DNA from: Limnohabitans sp. 2KL-17
GTDB lineage: Bacteria; Pseudomonadota; Gammaproteobacteria; Burkholderiales; Burkholderiaceae_C
Length of the DNA: 64,000 nt
Reading direction: 5' to 3'
Assembly (NCBI RefSeq): GCF_003063415.1
Contig: NZ_NESK01000011.1
Span: 49,389 to 113,388 of the forward strand
The notes below the pieces were generated by a model, which ran no database searches, was not told the origin of the DNA, and worked only from the letters and a program-made list of their open reading frames with translations. The translations under genes were made by a program, and so were the position numbers. Positions 50,393-60,005 of the stretch are shown one piece after another; position 1 is the stretch's first letter; each line of letters opens with the position of its first letter.

Positions 50393-51016
50393 GTGGCACG
50401 CTATCTCGGCCCCAAGGCCAAACTCTCTCGCCGTGAAGGCACTGACTTGTTCCTCAAGAGCGCACGTCGCTCGATCGCGGACAAGTCCAAATTTGACACC
50501 AAGCCAGGCCAACACGGTCGTACGTCGGGTCAGCGCACCTCGGATTACGGTCTGCAGTTGCGTGAAAAGCAGAAAGTCAAACGCATGTACGGCGTGCTTG
50601 AAAAGCAATTCCGACGCTATTTTGCTGAAGCAGATCGCCGCAAGGGCAATACAGGCTCCAATTTGCTGGGATTGCTGGAATGCCGTCTCGACAATGTGGT
50701 TTACCGCATGGGTTTTGGCTCGACACGCGCTGAAGCACGTCAGATGGTTTCTCACAAAGCCATCACGGTGAACGGTCAATCTGTCAACATCCCTTCCTAC
50801 CTGGTCAAGGCTGGTGACATGATCGCTGTTCGCGAAAAGTCCAAAAAGCAAAACCGTGTGGTCGAGGCTTTGCAATTGGCACTTCAAGTGGGCATGCCTG
50901 CTTGGGTTGAAGTCAATGCTGACAAAGCAGAAGGAACCTTCAAGAAGGTCCCTGATCGCGATGAATTCGCTGCTGACATCAACGAATCGTTGATCGTCGA
51001 ACTGTATTCACGTTAA
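50393..51016 (+). CDS. rpsD: 30S ribosomal protein S4 (uS4)
   Basis: S4 (207 aa) nucleates 30S assembly and in E. coli represses the alpha operon. The start is GTG at 50393 ([19 protein letters not shown]) after AAAGGAAAA. The S4 RNA-binding domain shows [20 protein letters not shown]. The 84-bp leader before it has two strong hairpins that could serve autoregulation. Confidence 0.98.
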   Translation: MARYLGPKAKLSRREGTDLFLKSARRSIADKSKFDTKPGQHGRTSGQRTSDYGLQLREKQKVKRMYGVLEKQFRRYFAEADRRKGNTGSNLLGLLECRLDNVVYRMGFGSTRAEARQMVSHKAITVNGQSVNIPSYLVKAGDMIAVREKSKKQNRVVEALQLALQVGMPAWVEVNADKAEGTFKKVPDRDEFAADINESLIVELYSR

Positions 51017-51034
51017 TTCGTTGTTTCAATCGTT

Positions 51035-51062
51035 CCCGGTACACAAGGCATTGTGTGTCGGG
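51035..51062 (+). promoter_or_regulatory. Hairpin between rpsD and rpoA
   Basis: CCCG...CGGG and ACACAA/TTGTGT pair across a GGCA loop with a 2x2 mismatch (51035-51062) in the 100-bp gap. It may adjust rpoA expression relative to the ribosomal genes or be a processing site. No T tract is present. Confidence 0.4.
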
Positions 51063-51116
51063 TGCTTCATCTGCCTTACCGGTGTAACGAACCGGGGGTA
51101 TTGAGAGGAAGTCTGA

Positions 51117-52109
51117 ATGCAAACCAATCTGTTGAAACCCAAAGCCATCCAAGTCGAACAACTTGCACCTAACCGTGCGAAAGTTACATTGGAGCCGTTT
51201 GAACGTGGTTATGGCCACACACTCGGCAATGCATTGCGTCGCGTTTTGTTGTCTTCCATGGTGGGCTACTCCGCCACAGAAGTGACCATCGCCGGTGTCG
51301 TGCATGAGTACTCTTCCATTGACGGCATTCAAGAAGACGTCGTTAACATCTTGTTGAACCTCAAAGGTGTGGTTTTCAAGTTGCACAACCGTGATGAAGT
51401 GACGCTGAGTTTGCGCAAAGATGGCGAAGGCGCCGTGACTGCCGCTGACATTCAGACGCCGCATGACGTTGAAATCATCAACTCTGAGCACATCATTGCC
51501 AACTTGTCGCATGGCGGCAAACTGGACATGCAGATCAAGGTCGAAAAGGGCCGTGGTTATGTGCCAGGCAGCATGCGCAGGTTTGCAGACGAGCCAACCA
51601 AAGCCTTGGGCCGGATCGTTCTGGACGCATCGTTCTCGCCGGTAAAGCGGGTGAGCTACACCGTTGAAAGCGCACGTGTTGAGCAGCGCACAGACCTTGA
51701 CAAGCTGGTCATTGAAATTGAAACCAACGGTGCGATCACGGCAGAAGACGCCGTACGCTCCTCTGCCAAAATTCTGGTTGAGCAACTTGCTGTGTTTGCG
51801 CAGCTTGAGGGCAGTGAGTTGTCTGCCTTCAACGAGCCTGCTCAACGTGGTGGCACAAGCAGCTTCGACCCGATTTTGTTGCGTCCTGTGGATGAGCTCG
51901 AACTCACTGTTCGTTCTGCCAATTGCCTCAAAGCAGAAAACATTTACTACATCGGCGATCTGATTCAGCGAACCGAAAACGAATTGCTGAAGACCCCTAA
52001 CCTGGGTCGTAAATCGCTCAATGAGATCAAGGAAGTTCTCGCTTCCCGCGGTTTGACTTTGGGCATGAAGCTCGAAGCTTGGCCTCCAGCAGGTCTGGAA
52101 AAGCGTTAA
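51117..52109 (+). CDS. rpoA: RNA polymerase alpha subunit
   Basis: RpoA (330 aa) dimerises to start RNA polymerase assembly. The N-terminal domain (about 1-235) contains [20 protein letters not shown]. The C-terminal domain (about 250-330), which binds UP elements and activators, contains [20 protein letters not shown] and the helix-hairpin-helix end [19 protein letters not shown]. Length and ends are typical for Burkholderiales. Confidence 0.98.
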   Translation: MQTNLLKPKAIQVEQLAPNRAKVTLEPFERGYGHTLGNALRRVLLSSMVGYSATEVTIAGVVHEYSSIDGIQEDVVNILLNLKGVVFKLHNRDEVTLSLRKDGEGAVTAADIQTPHDVEIINSEHIIANLSHGGKLDMQIKVEKGRGYVPGSMRRFADEPTKALGRIVLDASFSPVKRVSYTVESARVEQRTDLDKLVIEIETNGAITAEDAVRSSAKILVEQLAVFAQLEGSELSAFNEPAQRGGTSSFDPILLRPVDELELTVRSANCLKAENIYYIGDLIQRTENELLKTPNLGRKSLNEIKEVLASRGLTLGMKLEAWPPAGLEKR

Positions 52110-52190
52110 CATCAAATTCCCGGATAACTCCGGTGTGTGCACGGGCAGTACCTGATACGGCTGTCTGTTTAATAAAGAAAGGTAAGCACC

Positions 52191-52577
52191 ATGCGTCACG
52201 GACACGGCCTCCGTAAGTTGAACCGCACCAGCGAGCACCGTCTCGCTATGTTGCGCAACATGATGAACTCGCTCATCGAGCACGAAGTCATCAAAACAAC
52301 ACTCCCCAAAGCCAAAGAGTTGCGTCGCGTCATTGAGCCGATGATCACCTTGGCCAAAGAAGACAATCTGTCGAACAAACGCTTGGCATTCAACCGCCTG
52401 CGTGACCGCGACAGCGTCGTCAAATTATTTGCCGATCTGGGCCCACGTTTTGCTAAGCGCCCTGGTGGTTACACACGTATTTTGAAAATGGGTTACCGTG
52501 TTGGCGACAACGCACCCATGGCCTTGGTTGAATTGGTTGATCGTGCAGAAACTTCTGCCGAACAAGCTGCAGATTAA
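52191..52577 (+). CDS. rplQ: 50S ribosomal protein L17 (bL17)
   Basis: L17 (128 aa) lies at the exit-tunnel surface. It starts [20 protein letters not shown] and holds [20 protein letters not shown], both conserved. It is the last gene of the alpha operon. An initiator tRNA follows after 18 bp and then a terminator. Confidence 0.98.
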   Translation: MRHGHGLRKLNRTSEHRLAMLRNMMNSLIEHEVIKTTLPKAKELRRVIEPMITLAKEDNLSNKRLAFNRLRDRDSVVKLFADLGPRFAKRPGGYTRILKMGYRVGDNAPMALVELVDRAETSAEQAAD

Positions 52578-52595
52578 GATACAATGTAAATATAC

Positions 52596-52672
<77 letters not shown>

Positions 52673-52697
52673 GAAAATTTCAACTTTGGTTGGAAAC

Positions 52698-52724
52698 AAA
52701 AAACCCTCTTCGGAGGGTTTTTTT
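52698..52724 (+). terminator. Rho-independent terminator after rplQ / tRNA-fMet
   Basis: AAACCCTC (52701-52708), tetraloop TTCG, GAGGGTTT (52713-52720), T tract to 52724. It ends the alpha operon/tRNA transcript. The A tract on the left makes it usable from the minus strand too, for the convergent pncC. Confidence 0.93.
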
Positions 52725-52749
52725 GTTTGCAGGATTGCCGCCAGCCAGT

Positions 52750-53208
52750 TTAAAGTGAAAGTCGAGCAATCAAGCCCTTGAGTGCGCAGACAGTTGTGGC
52801 CTCTCTGATCTGCTGACGATTGCCATCAAAGTGATGGATCTCAGCCGTCACAAGTCCATTGATGCACCATGCCAACCAGACAGTTCCGACTGGTTTGTCA
52901 GGCGTTCCACCGCTGGGGCCCGCCACGCCTGTGACAGCCACTGAAACGAGAGATTTGGAACGGTATACAGCCCCCAGCACCATCGCTCGCGCTACAGACT
53001 CGCTAACAGCACCATTGGCCTCCAGCAATTCATTGGACACACCCAGCATTTGGGTTTTAGCATCATTGGAGTAAGTCACAAATCCACGGTCAAACCACAC
53101 ACTGGAGCCTGCCAAGTCGGTACATCGGGCCGCAATCAAACCACCGGTGCAGCTTTCGGCTGTTGCGAGCATCCAATTCAAACGGGTTAATTGATGTGCA
53201 AGCTGCAT
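52750..53208 (-). CDS. pncC: CinA-family nicotinamide-nucleotide amidohydrolase
   Basis: A 152-aa CinA C-terminal domain protein that deamidates NMN to nicotinate mononucleotide in the pyridine nucleotide cycle. Signature parts are MLATAESCTGGLIAARCTDL, SNDAKTQMLGV and the C-terminal VAVTGVAGPSGGTPDKPVGT. I use ATG 53208. An ATG at 53262 would overlap pgpA by 40 bp, and TTG codons at 53214 and 53226 are also possible. It is the last gene of thiL-pgpA-pncC. Confidence 0.9.
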   Translation of the reverse strand: MQLAHQLTRLNWMLATAESCTGGLIAARCTDLAGSSVWFDRGFVTYSNDAKTQMLGVSNELLEANGAVSESVARAMVLGAVYRSKSLVSVAVTGVAGPSGGTPDKPVGTVWLAWCINGLVTAEIHHFDGNRQQIREATTVCALKGLIARLSL

Positions 53209-53222
53209 AGTCAAATCAGGGA

Positions 53223-53753
53223 TCAAAGCCACCTCCACAAAGCAATGGTCATCAGTGTGCAAAAAGCCGCAACGAGATCATCCCAGATGATGCCCCAGCC
53301 ACCACGCCAGCCAAAGCCTTTGAAAAGTTGATCAGCCCGCCCGACAGGCCCGGGTTTGACGATGTCAAAAAAACGGAACATGGCAAATGCGGTCAGTTGT
53401 CCCCAAAAACCTGTGGGCATGATCAAAAAGAAAATCAACCAAATGGCGATCACTTCGTCCCACACAATGGCGCCGGGATCGCTGACGCCCATGTCTTGCG
53501 CTGTCACGGTGCAGGCCCACCAGCCCAGCAAAAGTCCCAGGGCAATCAAAGCGGCTTGTGCAGGCAAAGAGAGGTAGTTTTGAATCACAAGCCACGAAGC
53601 CCAGCCCCACAAGCTACCTATGGTGCCAGGTGCTTTGCGTGCCAAGCCAGACCCCAGTCCAAGCGCGATGGCATGCGCCGGATGCGACAGCATGAATTTG
53701 GCCGTGGGTCTGATGGACCGAATGACGGGATCGGCTTCAGAAGAGGCGGTCAT
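53223..53753 (-). CDS. pgpA: Phosphatidylglycerophosphatase A
   Basis: PgpA (176 aa) dephosphorylates phosphatidylglycerol phosphate in the inner membrane. It has GSGLARKAPGTIGSLWGW, the acidic DPGAIVWDEVIAIW motif and about four membrane helices. It follows thiL by 2 bp, a very common arrangement. Confidence 0.95.
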   Translation of the reverse strand: MTASSEADPVIRSIRPTAKFMLSHPAHAIALGLGSGLARKAPGTIGSLWGWASWLVIQNYLSLPAQAALIALGLLLGWWACTVTAQDMGVSDPGAIVWDEVIAIWLIFFLIMPTGFWGQLTAFAMFRFFDIVKPGPVGRADQLFKGFGWRGGWGIIWDDLVAAFCTLMTIALWRWL

Positions 53754-53755
53754 CT

Positions 53756-54715
53756 TCAGGCAAAGTGGTCAAAGGAGCGAAATGCAGTCGTGACAGCTTG
53801 GCCCTTGGCATCCAGCAAAGACAAAGTTCGTGTTGGCGTGATGCGGCCGATGCGTGTGACGCGCGTGCCGCAAGCATGGGCAGCGGCGTGAACCTGCTCA
53901 GAAGACGCAACAGGTGCGGTAAAAATCAATTCGTAATCATCCCCGCCTGACATCACGCAAGTCATGGCCAAATTAAGGGGGCAAGACCACTGGTCAGCGG
54001 TTTGCATCAGTGTTGCCGCGATGTGCGTGTCAATTTCAGCACCGACTTGACTGGCTTTGAGGATGTGACCCAAGTCACCGAGCAGGCCGTCGCTGACGTC
54101 AGCCATGGCGTGGGCAATGCCGCGAAGCGACTGACCCAGCGAAACACGGGGTGTTGGGCATTCCATGCGAAGCCTCGCCGCATCCAACACGGCCTGAGGC
54201 AAGCTGACCGTGCCACGAAAGGCTTCAAGGGCCAAGCGGGCGTCGCCCAAATGGCCACTGACATACAAGTCGTCCCCTGCTAGGGCACCGCTGCGCAATA
54301 TGGATTGTCCTTGGGGAACTTCCCCCATCACCGTGATGGCAATGTTCAAAGGACCTTGCGTGGTGTCACCACCTATCAATTCGCATGCATGGGCATCTGC
54401 CAACTGGAAAAGCCCTTCGGTAAAGCCGGACAGCCAATGGACATCGGCATGGGGCAAAGACAAGGACAGAAGGAAGGCTTGGGGGACGGCACCGCATGCG
54501 GCCAAGTCACTCAAATTCACAGCCAGTGCTTTGTGACCAAGATGATGAGGGGCAACTGTGGATAAAAAATGACGACCCTCAACCAGCATGTCGGCCGAAA
54601 ATGCCAACTGGTAGCCGGCCCGTGGTGACCAAACGGCGCAGTCGTCGCCAATGCCAACGTCCGCCCGTTGTGGAGGTCGTTTGAAAAACCGTTCGATCAG
54701 GTCAAATTCACCCAT
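53756..54715 (-). CDS. thiL: Thiamine-monophosphate kinase
   Basis: ThiL (319 aa) makes thiamine diphosphate from the monophosphate. It begins MGEFDLIERFFKRPP and carries GIGDDCAVW, the Mg-ATP binding ELIGGDTTQGPLNI and DVSDGLLGDLGHIL. ATG 54715 is used; another ATG two codons upstream exists. It heads the thiL-pgpA-pncC operon, 33 bp downstream of the end of apaG on the same strand. Confidence 0.95.
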   Translation of the reverse strand: MGEFDLIERFFKRPPQRADVGIGDDCAVWSPRAGYQLAFSADMLVEGRHFLSTVAPHHLGHKALAVNLSDLAACGAVPQAFLLSLSLPHADVHWLSGFTEGLFQLADAHACELIGGDTTQGPLNIAITVMGEVPQGQSILRSGALAGDDLYVSGHLGDARLALEAFRGTVSLPQAVLDAARLRMECPTPRVSLGQSLRGIAHAMADVSDGLLGDLGHILKASQVGAEIDTHIAATLMQTADQWSCPLNLAMTCVMSGGDDYELIFTAPVASSEQVHAAAHACGTRVTRIGRITPTRTLSLLDAKGQAVTTAFRSFDHFA

Positions 54716-54748
54716 GGTCATCAGCTTAACCGCAAGAAAGCGATGCCC

Positions 54749-55141
54749 TTAATGCAGTGTGCGGCCCGTCAGTCCGGAATTGGAGGATTCGAGCACAAAA
54801 GGTTCAATGGGCACATCAAATTTGTGCCCATCTTCGGCCACGAAAAAGTAGCTGCCGCGCATGGTGCCACTGGGCGCGCGAAGACGGCAACCGCTTGAGT
54901 ACTGAAATGACTCGCCTGGCCGCAGCAAGGGTTGCTGGCCCACAACGCCAAGGCCATTGACTTCATCGGTGTGCCCGCGCTCATCCTGAATCACCCATTG
55001 GCGGGAGATCAGCTGTGCGGGCACGGTTCCCATGTTGGTCACAGTGACGGTATAAGCAAAAGCAAAAATCTCTTGCAGCGGGTTGCTCTGGTCTGCCACG
55101 TATTGGGGCAGCACTTCAATTTGAACGGCGTATGCAGACAT
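54749..55141 (-). CDS. apaG: ApaG protein (Co2+/Mg2+ efflux-associated)
   Basis: A 130-aa protein with the ApaG/F-box-associated beta-sandwich. Conserved parts are [24 protein letters not shown] (with turns between) and [22 protein letters not shown]. The mechanism is unsettled: mutants affect Co2+ resistance and Mg2+ efflux. It is divergent from rpe by 29 bp. Confidence 0.95.
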   Translation of the reverse strand: MSAYAVQIEVLPQYVADQSNPLQEIFAFAYTVTVTNMGTVPAQLISRQWVIQDERGHTDEVNGLGVVGQQPLLRPGESFQYSSGCRLRAPSGTMRGSYFFVAEDGHKFDVPIEPFVLESSNSGLTGRTLH

Positions 55142-55170
55142 TCCTATATGTTAACTGCGACAATTCGAGT

Positions 55171-55851
55171 ATGACAACGACCTTTCGAATTGCCCCTTCC
55201 ATCCTCTCGGCTGACTTCGCCCGCTTGGGCGAAGAAGTCAAAAGCGTCATCGACGCCGGTGCCGACTGGATCCACTTCGATGTGATGGACAACCATTACG
55301 TGCCCAACCTCACTTTTGGTCCGATGGTTTGCCAAGCCCTCAAACCTCATGCCAAAACCGCAGCGGGTGTGGCTGTACCGATCGATGTACACCTGATGAT
55401 TTCTCCTGTTGATGCATTGGCCGCCGCCTTTGCCGAAGCTGGCGCAGACCTCATCAGTTTTCACCCCGATGCCAGTGGGCATGTCCACCGGAGCATTCAA
55501 GCCATCAAGAGCAAAGGCGTGCAGGCCGGCCTTGTGTTCAATCCGGCTGAAACATTGGATGTGCTGGCGTGGACCATCGATGAGATTGACTTGATCCTCA
55601 TCATGAGCGTCAACCCCGGCTTTGGCGGCCAGAGTTTCATCGACTCGGCCCTGCGCAAAATCGAGCAAGCGCGCAAGTTGATTGAAGCCAGTGGGCGTGA
55701 TATCCGCCTTGAGGTTGATGGTGGCATCAAGGTCGACAACATTCGCCGTGTGGCCTATGCAGGCGCCGACACCTTCGTGGCCGGCAGTGCCATTTTTGGC
55801 AAACCCGATTACAAAAGGGTGATCGACCAGATGCGCTTGGCTTTGGGCTGA
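55171..55851 (+). CDS. rpe: Ribulose-phosphate 3-epimerase
   Basis: Rpe (226 aa) interconverts ribulose-5-P and xylulose-5-P. The TIM barrel starts [19 protein letters not shown] and has [17 protein letters not shown] with the metal-binding His/Asp. [13 protein letters not shown] and DGGIKVDNI bind phosphate. ATG 55171 is used; the frame extends 13 codons upstream. It forms a unit with gph (4 bp gap) and lies before the trp genes. Confidence 0.97.
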   Translation: MTTTFRIAPSILSADFARLGEEVKSVIDAGADWIHFDVMDNHYVPNLTFGPMVCQALKPHAKTAAGVAVPIDVHLMISPVDALAAAFAEAGADLISFHPDASGHVHRSIQAIKSKGVQAGLVFNPAETLDVLAWTIDEIDLILIMSVNPGFGGQSFIDSALRKIEQARKLIEASGRDIRLEVDGGIKVDNIRRVAYAGADTFVAGSAIFGKPDYKRVIDQMRLALG

Positions 55852-55855
55852 AAAA

Positions 55856-56590
55856 ATGCCGGCCATCGCCCAAGACCTGACCCGAATCGAGGCCGTTATT
55901 TTTGACCTGGACGGCACCATGGTGCACACACTGGGTGATTTCCAGGTGGCCTTGCACCGAACCATGGCCGACTTGGGCCTGCCGCCAGTGTCGGATGCCC
56001 TGATTGAAGAGACCATCGGCAAGGGCTCGGAGCACCTGATTCGCACCCTGCTGGCCCATCAGCGAACCAGAGCCGAGGCTCGAAGGGTGGGGCAAGAATT
56101 AACGGCGTGGTCTGTAGACGCTTTGTTCGAACAGGCGTGGCAGGCTTACCAAGGCCATTACCTTCAGGTCAACGGGCAGTTTTCAAGCGTTTACCCAGGG
56201 GTACTTCCGGCTTTGCAGGCATTGTCTGTACAAGGCATGCCCATGGCCTGCCTGACCAACAAACCGCTGTCGTTTGCCCGTGCGCTGCTGAAAGAAAAAT
56301 CGCTGGACCATTTTTTTGGCCCTGTATTTGGCGGGGACAGTTTCGAGCGCAAAAAACCTGACCCATTGCCAATTCTCAAAACCTGTGAAGCCCTGGGTAT
56401 TCCCGTAGCCAGAACCTTGATGGTTGGCGACTCCAGCAATGATGCCCAAGCCGCTCACGCGGCGGGTTGCCCTGTGGTGCTGGTGACATACGGCTACAAC
56501 CACGGCCAGCCTGTACAGGGTACGCCCGCTGCCGCGTGGCTGGATTCCCTGGCGGTTCTGCCGTACCGCTTGAGGGCCGCCCCCCATTGA
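55856..56590 (+). CDS. gph: Phosphoglycolate phosphatase
   Basis: Gph (244 aa) is a HAD-superfamily phosphatase that removes 2-phosphoglycolate. HAD motif I is VIFDLDGTMVHT, motif II is in CLTNKPLSF, motif III the Lys of ERKKPDPLPIL, and motif IV MVGDSSNDAQAA. The rpe-gph-trpE order is common in this family of bacteria. The gene ends 57 bp before a candidate trp leader peptide. Confidence 0.94.
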   Translation: MPAIAQDLTRIEAVIFDLDGTMVHTLGDFQVALHRTMADLGLPPVSDALIEETIGKGSEHLIRTLLAHQRTRAEARRVGQELTAWSVDALFEQAWQAYQGHYLQVNGQFSSVYPGVLPALQALSVQGMPMACLTNKPLSFARALLKEKSLDHFFGPVFGGDSFERKKPDPLPILKTCEALGIPVARTLMVGDSSNDAQAAHAAGCPVVLVTYGYNHGQPVQGTPAAAWLDSLAVLPYRLRAAPH

Positions 56591-56629
56591 TCAAATGCAA
56601 GGCCGCTCCAGAAACAGCCCCTCGGCTTT

Positions 56630-56637
56630 GCTACACT
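56630..56637 (+). promoter_or_regulatory. Extended -10 promoter element for the trp leader
   Basis: TGCTACACT (from 56629) contains the TG-n extension and a TACACT -10 hexamer (56632-56637). A good -35 is missing. Transcription would begin only a few bases before the leader ATG at 56647, so the leader would be nearly leaderless, as known for the alpha-proteobacterial trp leader. Confidence 0.45.
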
Positions 56638-56646
56638 CGAACCATC

Positions 56647-56733
56647 ATGTTCATCGTCCACAGTAACTCCTGCGCAGCCTACCTGCCGAGCCTCACCGGC
56701 CGGGGAGCCTGGCCCTGGCGTCAGCCAGCCTGA
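56647..56733 (+). CDS. trpL: Candidate trp leader peptide
   Basis: A 28-codon ORF before trpE, starting MFIVHSNSCAAYLPSLTG and ending AWPWRQPA, has two Trp codons one residue apart near its end. The second lies in the 5' arm of a small hairpin CTGGC-GTCA-GCCAG. This is the layout of an attenuation leader peptide. It is short and could be chance, so the call rests on position, the Trp codons and the following RNA fold together. Confidence 0.5.
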   Translation: MFIVHSNSCAAYLPSLTGRGAWPWRQPA

Positions 56734-56744
56734 CCCCTACGCTG

Positions 56745-56829
56745 TGCGGCATTGCCGCAACCCGCACCCAGCATTGGCTGGGCACCTGGATGAATGAAAA
56801 GCACCTCGCCTGAGGTCGCTGAGCTTTTT
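56745..56829 (+). promoter_or_regulatory. Candidate trp attenuator
   Basis: Three hairpins follow the leader ORF: TGCGGC/GCCGCA (56745-56759), CCCAGC/GCTGGG (56767-56782) and ACCTC/GAGGT (56803-56816), extended by AGC/GCT to 56800-56820. The last is followed by a T tract (56825-56829). The terminator-like hairpin ends just before the GGAGG of trpE. Alternative pairings needed for attenuation were not modelled. Confidence 0.45.
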
Positions 56830-56843
56830 GGAGGCTCTTGCCC

Positions 56844-58343
56844 GTGATCACCGAACTTGAATTCAAAAGCCTGGCCAGCCAAGGCTACAACCGCATACCC
56901 CTCATGCTGGAGGCCTTTGCGGACCTGGAAACCCCCTTGTCACTTTATTTGAAGCTGGCACACACCAAAGACAATGGCAAGTTCAGCTTCTTGCTGGAGT
57001 CTGTTGTGGGTGGCGAGCGTTTTGGCCGATACAGCTTTATCGGCTTGCCTGCGCGTACGCTGCTGAGGGCCAGCGGATTTGGTTCTGACGCCAAGACTGA
57101 AGTGGTGTGTGATGGCATGGTGATCGAGACCGCAACAGGCAATCCGCTGGACTTCATTGAACAGTATCAAAAGCGTTTCAAAGTTGCCCTGCGTCCGGGC
57201 TTGCCACGTTTTTGCGGCGGTTTGGCGGGCTATTTCGGTTACGACGCGGTGCGCTATATCGAGAAAAAACTCGAAAAATCCTGTCCACTGGACACTTTGG
57301 GAACCCCCGACATCCTGCTGTTGCAATGCGAAGAATTGGCGGTGATCGACAACTTGTCGGGCAAGCTGTATTTGATTGTTTATGCCGACCCCGCCACGCC
57401 TGAAGCCTATGTGAGCGCCAAAAAACGCCTGCGAGACCTCAAGGAGCAGTTGAGGTATTCGGTCAGTGCCCCGGTGGTCAAACCCACCCAGTCATACCCC
57501 GCCGAACGTGACTTTGCAAAAGCCGATTACATCGCTGCTGTCGAGCGTGCCAAAGAACTGATCGCGGGAGGTGATTTCATGCAGGTGCAGGTGGGCCAGC
57601 GCATCAAAAAGCGCTACACCGAGAGCCCCTTGTCCTTGTACCGTGCGCTGCGTTCGCTCAACCCCAGCCCCTACATGTATTTCTACAACTTTGGAGATTT
57701 CCATGTGGTGGGCGCCAGCCCGGAAATTCTGGTTCGTCAGGAGCAAACGGAACAGGGTGCCAAAGTCATCATTCGCCCCTTGGCTGGAACGCGACCCCGA
57801 GGCGCCACCCCCGAATTAGACAAAGCAGCAGAGCACGAGCTGATCAATGACCCGAAAGAGCGGGCTGAGCATGTGATGTTGATCGACTTGGCACGCAACG
57901 ACATTGGCCGCATTGCAACAATCGGATCGGTCAAGGTGACCGAGGCTTTTGTGGTCGAGCGCTACAGCCATGTCATGCACATCGTGAGCAATGTCGAGGG
58001 CGTACTGAAAGAGGGCATGACCAACATGGATGTGCTCAAGGCCACTTTCCCTGCGGGCACGCTGACGGGCGCACCCAAGGTCCATGCCATGGAGTTGATC
58101 GACCAGTTCGAGCCCGTCAAGCGCGGTATTTATGGGGGGGCCTGCGGCTACATCAGCTATGCCGGTGACATGGATGTGGCCATTGCCATTCGCACGGCCG
58201 TCATCAAGGACCAGACCTTGTATGTTCAGGCGGCAGCTGGTGTCGTGGCCGATTCAGTGCCCGAGATGGAGTGGCGAGAAACCGAACACAAGGCGCGCGC
58301 CTTGTTGCGGGCAAGCGAGTTGGTCGAAGAAGGCCTGGAGTGA
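56844..58343 (+). CDS. trpE: Anthranilate synthase component I
   Basis: TrpE (499 aa) makes anthranilate from chorismate with ammonia from TrpG. The N-terminal Trp-feedback site includes LLES ([19 protein letters not shown]). The catalytic half has [34 protein letters not shown] and [15 protein letters not shown] use GTG 56844, nine bases after GGAGG. A TTG two codons upstream is too close to that site. trpG follows after 4 bp. Confidence 0.96.
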   Translation: MITELEFKSLASQGYNRIPLMLEAFADLETPLSLYLKLAHTKDNGKFSFLLESVVGGERFGRYSFIGLPARTLLRASGFGSDAKTEVVCDGMVIETATGNPLDFIEQYQKRFKVALRPGLPRFCGGLAGYFGYDAVRYIEKKLEKSCPLDTLGTPDILLLQCEELAVIDNLSGKLYLIVYADPATPEAYVSAKKRLRDLKEQLRYSVSAPVVKPTQSYPAERDFAKADYIAAVERAKELIAGGDFMQVQVGQRIKKRYTESPLSLYRALRSLNPSPYMYFYNFGDFHVVGASPEILVRQEQTEQGAKVIIRPLAGTRPRGATPELDKAAEHELINDPKERAEHVMLIDLARNDIGRIATIGSVKVTEAFVVERYSHVMHIVSNVEGVLKEGMTNMDVLKATFPAGTLTGAPKVHAMELIDQFEPVKRGIYGGACGYISYAGDMDVAIAIRTAVIKDQTLYVQAAAGVVADSVPEMEWRETEHKARALLRASELVEEGLE

Positions 58344-58347
58344 AGTC

Positions 58348-58926
58348 ATGAAAAAAATCAAACTCCTCATGATCGACAACTACGACTCCTTCACCTTCAA
58401 CATCGTTCAGTACTTTGGCGAACTCGGCGCAGAGGTCGAGGTTTTTCGCAATGATGAAATCACCCTCGAAGGCATCGATGCACGCAGCCCTGACCGGCTG
58501 GTGATTTCGCCAGGCCCTTGTTCCCCTGCTCAGGCTGGCATTTCGGTGGCCGCCATTCAGCATTTCGCGGGCAAGATGCCCATTTTGGGCATTTGTTTGG
58601 GGCATCAAAGCATAGGCGCCGCATTTGGTGGAAAGATCGTGCGCGCCAAAGAGCTGATGCATGGCAAGACCAGTCTGATCACGACCACACAAGAGGGCGT
58701 ATTTTCGGATTTGCCGAAGCAATTTACCGTCAACCGTTACCACTCCCTGGCGATTGATGCGGCCACTTGCCCACCCTGCCTGAAAGTCACGGCCTGGACA
58801 GAAGATGGTGAGATCATGGGTGTTCGCCATAAGGAGCTTGACATTGAGGGCGTGCAGTTTCACCCGGAATCCATCCTGACCGAGCATGGGCACGCCATGC
58901 TCAATAACTTTCTATCACGACCATGA
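58348..58926 (+). CDS. trpG: Anthranilate synthase component II (glutamine amidotransferase)
   Basis: TrpG (192 aa) supplies ammonia from glutamine. The class I amidotransferase triad is seen: Cys in [12 protein letters not shown], and His/Glu in [24 protein letters not shown] starts the fold. The stop overlaps the start of the threonine aldolase gene (ATGA type). Confidence 0.97.
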   Translation: MKKIKLLMIDNYDSFTFNIVQYFGELGAEVEVFRNDEITLEGIDARSPDRLVISPGPCSPAQAGISVAAIQHFAGKMPILGICLGHQSIGAAFGGKIVRAKELMHGKTSLITTTQEGVFSDLPKQFTVNRYHSLAIDAATCPPCLKVTAWTEDGEIMGVRHKELDIEGVQFHPESILTEHGHAMLNNFLSRP

Positions 58927-59993
58927 TCATTGACCTGCGCAGCGATACGGTCACGCAGCCCACGGCGGCGATGCGTGATGCCATGCTGAAAGCCCCATTG
59001 GGCGATGATGTATTTGGCGATGACCCTACGGTCAATGCCTTGCAAGAACGCATTGCGCAAATCACAGGCAAAGAGTTTGCGTTGTTCATGCCCTCCGGAA
59101 CGCAGAGCAATCTGTGCGCCCTGATGGCGCATTGCGAACGCGGTGACGAATACATCGTTGGACAAAACGCGCACACCTACCGCTACGAAGGCGGGGGCGC
59201 CGCTGTGCTGGGCAGCATTCAGCCGCAACCGCTGGCACAAAACACCTCGGGCGAAATGGCGCTGGCCGACATCGCTGCCGCCATCAAACCGGTGGATTGT
59301 CACTTTGCACGCACCCGTTTGCTGGCTCTTGAAAACACCTGGAATGGTCACCCCATGTCACAGGCCTATCTCGCGCAAGCGACAGGTTTGGCCAGGCAAC
59401 ATGGCCTGGCTACGCACTTCGACGGCGCCCGTCTGTTCAACGCCGCCGTGGCACAAGCCCAAGGAGGCACTGTGGCCGACAGCGTGCGCCGGATCGTGGA
59501 CCACTTTGACAGCGTTTCCGTGTGTTTCAGCAAGGGTTTGGGTGCGCCTGTCGGTTCTGCCTTGTGCGGTAGCAAAGAGCTGATCGCGAAGGCGCTGCGT
59601 TGGCGCAAAGTATTGGGTGGTGGCTTGCGTCAGTCCGGCATTCTGGCGGCAGCTGCTTTGCATGCGCTGGACCACCATGTGGACCGTCTGGCGGACGATC
59701 ACGCATTGGCCCAGCGCTTGGCCCAAGGGTTGCTCGGCATTGAAGGACTGAGCGTGCGGTCGGTTCAAACCAATATTGTTTTTGTGGATGTGGCCGATGA
59801 CCGTGGTCCTGCGTTGCTGAGCGACTTGAAAGCCCACGGTGTTCTGGCCACCGGATTGATCGGTCTGCGCTTTGTGACCCACATGGGTGTGGATGCCGAA
59901 GGGATTGACCATGCACTGGTGTGCATTCGCCGCCACATGGGCAGTCAATCCACTGAGGCTTCACGTGCTCAAGGGGCTTTCGGTGTTTACTGA
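58923..59993 (+). CDS. ltaE: Low-specificity L-threonine aldolase
   Basis: A 356-aa PLP enzyme that splits L-threonine or allo-threonine to glycine and acetaldehyde. It starts [19 protein letters not shown], typical of the family. The PLP Lys is in [16 protein letters not shown], and [12 protein letters not shown] and [14 protein letters not shown] are conserved. It overlaps trpG by 4 bp, so it is expressed with the trp genes although it is not a tryptophan enzyme. Confidence 0.94.
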   Translation: MIIDLRSDTVTQPTAAMRDAMLKAPLGDDVFGDDPTVNALQERIAQITGKEFALFMPSGTQSNLCALMAHCERGDEYIVGQNAHTYRYEGGGAAVLGSIQPQPLAQNTSGEMALADIAAAIKPVDCHFARTRLLALENTWNGHPMSQAYLAQATGLARQHGLATHFDGARLFNAAVAQAQGGTVADSVRRIVDHFDSVSVCFSKGLGAPVGSALCGSKELIAKALRWRKVLGGGLRQSGILAAAALHALDHHVDRLADDHALAQRLAQGLLGIEGLSVRSVQTNIVFVDVADDRGPALLSDLKAHGVLATGLIGLRFVTHMGVDAEGIDHALVCIRRHMGSQSTEASRAQGAFGVY

Positions 59994-60005
59994 TCGTTGC
60001 AAGCC

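Noticed and set aside
50979..52283. 434-aa minus-strand ORF opposite rpoA and rplQ
   Set aside because: It is the antisense of highly conserved coding sequence. Similar long antisense frames lie opposite rplN (43537-44514) and rpsM (49111-49977) and follow from codon bias.
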